From Marisediminitalea oceani (lineage in GTDB: Bacteria > Pseudomonadota > Gammaproteobacteria > Enterobacterales > Alteromonadaceae), in NCBI RefSeq assembly GCF_003731635.1, contig NZ_RCUA01000020.1, positions 161,988-225,987 of the forward strand: a stretch of 64,000 nt of DNA, given 5' to 3'. Below the pieces are notes generated by a model. It was not told where the DNA came from. It did no database searches and saw nothing but the letters and a program-made list of their open reading frames with translations. This document shows, in pieces, positions 62,488 through 64,000 of the stretch; within the stretch, counting starts at the first letter, position 1, and the number at the start of each line of letters is the position of its first letter. The position numbers and the translations under genes are program-made.

Positions 62488-63534
62488 ATGCAATTTTATA
62501 CTAACTTACATCCTTTTTACTGCGGAATCGATCTTCATGCGCGAATGCTCTACGTTTGCATCCTCGATGAGCGTGGCGACATTCTGGTTCACAAGAAGAT
62601 TAAAGACTCGCCTGAACAGCTTTTAACACTGCTTTCTCCCTATCTGGGGAATATCATAGTCGGTGCCGAATGTATGCATTGCTGGTATTGGCTCAGTGAT
62701 TTTTGCGAACAGCACAACATCGACTTTATTCTTGGCCACGCCTTGTACATGAAAGCTATTCATGGCGGCAAAACCAAAAATGATAAAATTGACGCGTATA
62801 AAATTGCCAAGCTTATGCGGGGCGGCAATTTCCCTCTGGCTTATGTTTATCCGAAGGAAAAACGGGCTATCCGGGACTTATTACGAAGACGAACCCATGC
62901 CATGCGCCACAGTGCTGAATTAAAAGCCTTTGTTAAGAATGCGCTTGCCCAGTACAACCTGCCTCTTCCCGAAAAATCAGATTTAAGTTACACCACGGGC
63001 CGGGATGCTATGCGCGGCTATTTTCCTGACCCACTGGTACAACGCAGTGTGGATATGAATCTGCGTCTGATTGAAATTTATGACCATGAAGTTAGCAGTA
63101 TCGAATGTTATGTAGAGAAGATAACTAAAAATGACAACGGCCGTGACTATCATCTGCTACGTTCATTGCCGGGTGTCGGACGGGTTTTGGCTCTGACAAT
63201 TCTTTACGAGATTGGCAATATCCAACGCTTTGAGAGTGTTCAGAAGTTCGCCTCCTATTCACGGCTGGTCAAATGCAAAGCGGAATCAGCAGGCAAAACA
63301 TACGGTACTCAGGGCAATAAAATCGGTAATGCACATCTTAAGTGGGCATTCTCGGAAGCAGCGGTGTTGTTCTTGAAAGGCAACCCACGTGCACAAGCAT
63401 ATCTCGCTAAGTTACAAAAGCGCATGAGTAAAGCAAAAGCACTCTCGGCCCTGGCCCATAAACTCGGGCGATGCATGTATTATATGTTGAAGAATAAAAC
63501 GGTGTTCGACAGTGAACGCTTTTTAGCAGGGTAA
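62488..63534 (+). CDS. IS110-family DEDD transposase/recombinase
   Basis: A 348-residue recombinase. The RuvC-like DEDD residues are D15 (YCGIDLHARM), E61 (IVGAECMHCW), D99 and D102 (TKNDKIDAYKIAKLM). The C-terminal transposase_20 domain has LLRSLPGVGRVLALTILYEI and FASYSRLVKCKAESAGK, with a Ser at the usual catalytic position, then GNKIGNAHLKWAFSEAA. Full length and apparently intact. ATG at 62488 follows CGGAG at proper distance. Some enzymes of this family use an element-encoded bridge RNA to choose donor and target DNA. Confidence 0.95.
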   Translation: MQFYTNLHPFYCGIDLHARMLYVCILDERGDILVHKKIKDSPEQLLTLLSPYLGNIIVGAECMHCWYWLSDFCEQHNIDFILGHALYMKAIHGGKTKNDKIDAYKIAKLMRGGNFPLAYVYPKEKRAIRDLLRRRTHAMRHSAELKAFVKNALAQYNLPLPEKSDLSYTTGRDAMRGYFPDPLVQRSVDMNLRLIEIYDHEVSSIECYVEKITKNDNGRDYHLLRSLPGVGRVLALTILYEIGNIQRFESVQKFASYSRLVKCKAESAGKTYGTQGNKIGNAHLKWAFSEAAVLFLKGNPRAQAYLAKLQKRMSKAKALSALAHKLGRCMYYMLKNKTVFDSERFLAG

Positions 63535-63540
63535 GTCGCG

Positions 63541-63675
63541 CAGGCAGATGAGCTGAAAATCTAACTGGTCGAATGGCGAGTATCATGTTTATCACTTATT
63601 TAGGCATGTGAACCTGCAATGTGATGAACTATACCGGTGTCCACAGCCACCACGCTTTGATTAGACATCTGCCTG
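63541..63675. repeat. inverted repeat downstream of the IS110 recombinase
   Basis: CAGGCAGATG (63541-63550) and CATCTGCCTG (63666-63675) are exact reverse complements; GCG and GCGC just outside can extend the pairing with a two-base bulge. The 115-base interior has no reading frame of note. It could be a folded non-coding RNA of the element's right end. Confidence 0.5.
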
Positions 63676-63680
63676 TTGCG

Positions 63681-64000
63681 CAACAATACCCTGTGCTAAA
63701 TCGCTTGCACCTGCACTGAGCCTTCCACTAACTGGCGAGAATAATCAGCCATTACGTTTTGAATAGTGCCAGCATCAGGTTAACCGATGAATGTCTAGTG
63801 CCCCTGCGCCCGCCACGGATTGCCCGGCAGCAGGCAGCGATGAGATCGCACTAAGAGAGCCTCTATATGTGTTTGCCGCAGGCGAAGCCTGACGATGACC
63901 ATGACAGATGAAGTTAAGAGGTTTAGCACAGGGACTTGAACTGGCTGCTGACGCAGCCAGAGAATTGTTATTACCTATTGACGGGAGTTGGGCTCATATG
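63681..64000. other. non-coding right flank, possibly still IS-derived
   Basis: No convincing gene. It contains CAGGC-GAA-GCCTG near 63886-63898, a perfect hairpin CTGGCTGC-TGAC-GCAGCCAG at 63941-63960, and a partial direct repeat of the sequence after the recombinase (CAGGCAG..GATGAG, 63541-63552 and 63831-63844). The last bases (63998-64000) are ATG and could begin a gene outside the window. Confidence 0.45.

Larger units (their letters stand above)
62411..63680 (+). mobile_element. IS110-family insertion sequence (boundaries approximate)
   Basis: The element is defined by its recombinase gene (62488-63534) and flanking structured non-coding DNA: a perfect stem-loop at 62427-62456 and an inverted repeat at 63541-63675. 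IS110 elements lack long terminal inverted repeats and make no constant target duplication, so the ends cannot be placed by eye; the right end may extend into 63681-64000. It sits about 430 bp upstream of the phenol operon and points away from it. Confidence 0.65.

Noticed and set aside
1..64000. CRISPR arrays, tRNA and rRNA genes
   Set aside because: No regularly spaced repeats, cloverleaf sequences or rRNA signatures were recognised on either strand.

Overview
The window looks like chromosomal DNA of a marine-type gammaproteobacterium close to Alteromonadaceae. The basis is gene content and protein style: an exosortase A (XrtA) exopolysaccharide locus, a SusC-like TonB receptor with tryptophan-halogenase-type flavoproteins, a DUF3081 gene, and glnE, hldE, lpxL, upp and tdk of gammaproteobacterial type. 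This is inference from recognised families; no search was run. No rRNA, tRNA or CRISPR array was seen.

Positions 1-19752 hold surface polysaccharide genes. First comes an AT-rich block with a DUF2264 protein cut by the window edge, two unusual glycosyltransferase-like proteins and two GT4 glycosyltransferases. It is followed by a recognisable XrtA locus: TIGR03087-type glycosyltransferase, hexapeptide acyltransferase and beta-helix protein on +; FkbM methyltransferase, exosortase A/EpsI, polysaccharide deacetylase and the priming sugar transferase on -; then the export lipoprotein, chain-length determinant, tyrosine autokinase and outer-membrane protein on +, ended by a terminator, with the XrtA-associated ATPase on -. 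No flippase, polymerase or PEP-CTERM substrate lies in the window.

Positions 19860-38974 are mostly housekeeping: hldE, a GIY-YIG protein, a DUF350 membrane protein, glnE, a TcpQ-domain protein, an LpxL-type acyltransferase, a DUF3081 protein flanked by RNA-structure signals, a three-gene envelope operon (LolA-like protein plus two beta-barrels), a FadE-type acyl-CoA dehydrogenase, a GGDEF-EAL protein, tdk, a class-C beta-lactamase-fold lipoprotein, a 42-residue small protein and a probable propeller protein.

Positions 38975-48959 carry a nutrient-uptake module: a large TonB-dependent receptor, two tandem flavin-dependent halogenase homologues that keep the halogenase Lys and Glu, a formate/nitrite-transporter-family channel and a LacI regulator, followed by upp and a small membrane protein.

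Positions 49113-62181 hold a phenol-degradation cluster on the minus strand. Catechol 2,3-dioxygenase is followed by the six-subunit phenol hydroxylase, a strong terminator-like hairpin, then the oxalocrotonate branch of the meta-cleavage pathway through acetaldehyde dehydrogenase and 4-hydroxy-2-oxovalerate aldolase. The tail adds an SDR lacking catalytic residues, a long tautomerase paralogue and a DmpQ-type ferredoxin. Together these would convert phenol to pyruvate and acetyl-CoA. The hydrolytic branch gene (dmpD) and any dedicated regulator are absent from the window. Upstream are a possible sigma-54 promoter and a perfect 18-bp dyad.

Positions about 62411-64000 contain an IS110-family element with a DEDD recombinase flanked by structured non-coding DNA, as expected for a bridge-RNA-guided element. 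The most interesting candidates for follow-up are these non-coding ends, the tail of the phenol operon, the 42-residue protein, the hairpins that reach ribosome binding sites at 27647-27688 and 35808-35850, and the receptor-halogenase module.
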